Source: Pseudonocardia alaniniphila
GTDB taxonomy: Bacteria; Actinomycetota; Actinomycetes; Mycobacteriales; Pseudonocardiaceae
Assembly (NCBI RefSeq): GCF_022524485.1
Contig: NZ_JAKXMK010000023.1
Span: 124,001 to 188,000, forward strand
DNA length: 64,000 nucleotides
Reading direction: 5' to 3'
Positions 63,455-64,000 of the stretch are shown in pieces. Under the pieces are notes generated by a model. The model saw only the letters and a list, made by a program, of their open reading frames with translations. It was not told the origin of the DNA and did not search any database. Numbering within the stretch: the stretch's first letter is position 1; every line of letters begins with the position of its first letter. The position numbers and the translations under genes were made by a program.

Positions 63455-64000
63455 ATGAGCGTGAGCGACGCCCGGCCGGGGACGGGGAGCGTGACCCCGG
63501 ACGTGTCGGCCGCCGGCGGCGGTAACCCCGCACTGCTCGGCCTGCCCGCCCTCCTCCCCGGCAGCCTCACCCTGGGCCTGTGGCTCATCGGCTACCTCGA
63601 CACGGCCACCCTGCCCGGCGGCATGATCCCGGCCGTCACCTCGTCGTCGGGCCTGTTCCTGCTGGTGGCATGCATCTGGGCGGTGCGGGTGGGGCAGGGC
63701 GCGATGGCCGCGATCTTCGGCACCTTCTCCGCGTTCTGGCTGAGCTTGGGGTTCCTGCTGCTGGGCGTGATCAATGGCTGGTTCGGCATCGCCACGGAAC
63801 CAGGGCTGCGGGCAGGCCAGATCCAGAACGTAGAAGCCACCTTCGTGCTGTCGTGGCTCATCGTCTTCGCGACGCTCACCGTGGCCACGCTCCGGCTGCC
63901 GCTCGCGTTCACCGCGGGATTCGCCGTCGTGTGCACCACTCTCGCGCTCGTGCTCGGCTTCGTGGTGAACGGCAACCGGCTGTTCGCCACGCTCGGCGGC
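63455..64000 (+). CDS. GPR1/FUN34/YaaH-like acetate/succinate transporter (runs off the right edge)
   Basis: 182 residues to the edge. After a 25-residue cytoplasmic N-terminus comes NPALLGLPALLPGSLTLGLWLIGY, similar to the NPAPLGL signature of the family, followed by at least five membrane helices, among them FGTFSAFWLSLGFLLLGVI with the FWxS-like pattern. ATG 63455 has GAGGAG 7 nt upstream. These proteins move acetate or related acids across the membrane, so the gene would suit uptake of the organic acid produced by deoxyribose breakdown. C-terminus is missing. Confidence 0.75.
   Translation, partial: MSVSDARPGTGSVTPDVSAAGGGNPALLGLPALLPGSLTLGLWLIGYLDTATLPGGMIPAVTSSSGLFLLVACIWAVRVGQGAMAAIFGTFSAFWLSLGFLLLGVINGWFGIATEPGLRAGQIQNVEATFVLSWLIVFATLTVATLRLPLAFTAGFAVVCTTLALVLGFVVNGNRLFATLGG

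Overview
The window looks like chromosomal DNA of a high-GC actinomycete, most likely in or near the Pseudonocardiaceae. The signs are very high GC at third codon positions, many GTG starts, four-base start/stop overlaps, a fused F420 FO synthase (FbiC), a monomeric NADP isocitrate dehydrogenase, transmembrane Ser/Thr kinases and LAL-type LuxR regulators. From memory, the backbone order (amidohydrolase, purine nucleoside phosphorylase, phosphomannomutase, upp, duplicated-domain protein, add, deoA, cdd, dacB, YihY protein, trpS, DUF3017, folD) follows the Mycobacterium tuberculosis Rv3306c-Rv3356c neighbourhood, with many insertions. I see no rRNA, tRNA, CRISPR array, transposase or phage gene.

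Layout. 0-6.4 kb: amidohydrolase (cut by the window edge), Ser/Thr kinase, punA, phosphomannomutase, TetR regulator, upp. 6.4-11.7 kb: HxlR regulator with divergent MFS pump, a coupled haloalkane dehalogenase/metallophosphoesterase pair, and a small protein. 11.9-23.3 kb: deoC plus aldehyde dehydrogenase; then an apparent insertion holding FMN reductase, MFS pump with giant LuxR regulator, PAP2 phosphatase and a two-component system; then an aldehyde dehydrogenase-like protein without its catalytic domain. 23.3-29.7 kb: duplicated-domain protein, add, SDR, coiled-coil protein, deoA, cdd. 29.7-34.8 kb: complete BmpA-type nucleoside ABC transporter. 35-43 kb: dacB, YihY, trpS, CaiB-type CoA-transferase, small acidic protein, fbiC. 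43-47.4 kb: siderophore-binding lipoprotein under an iron box, tRNA-editing protein, and an SH3 protein/xthA/kinase operon. 47.4-55.3 kb: icd, VC0807/DUF6069 membrane pair divergent from a two-component system, ABC-2 exporter. 55.3-64 kb: DUF2252 protein, CMD protein, DUF3017, folD, serine hydrolase divergent from a third two-component system, pentapeptide-repeat protein, monooxygenase, and an acetate-transporter-like gene cut by the right edge.

The unifying theme is nucleoside uptake and salvage. The BmpA/ATPase/permease operon brings nucleosides in; add, cdd, punA and deoA deaminate them and split them to bases and (deoxy)ribose-1-phosphate; a phosphohexomutase and deoC handle the sugar; aldehyde dehydrogenase can oxidise the acetaldehyde; upp recaptures uracil.

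A repeated regulatory pattern is a -10-like hexamer (usually TANNNT) placed 6-7 nt before the start codon, consistent with leaderless mRNAs, at more than a dozen genes. Other control elements include twin 16-bp palindromes and a 28-bp-period direct repeat, each just upstream of a two-component operon, a 19-bp-spacer MerR-like promoter, an IdeR/DtxR-like iron box and several strong hairpins.
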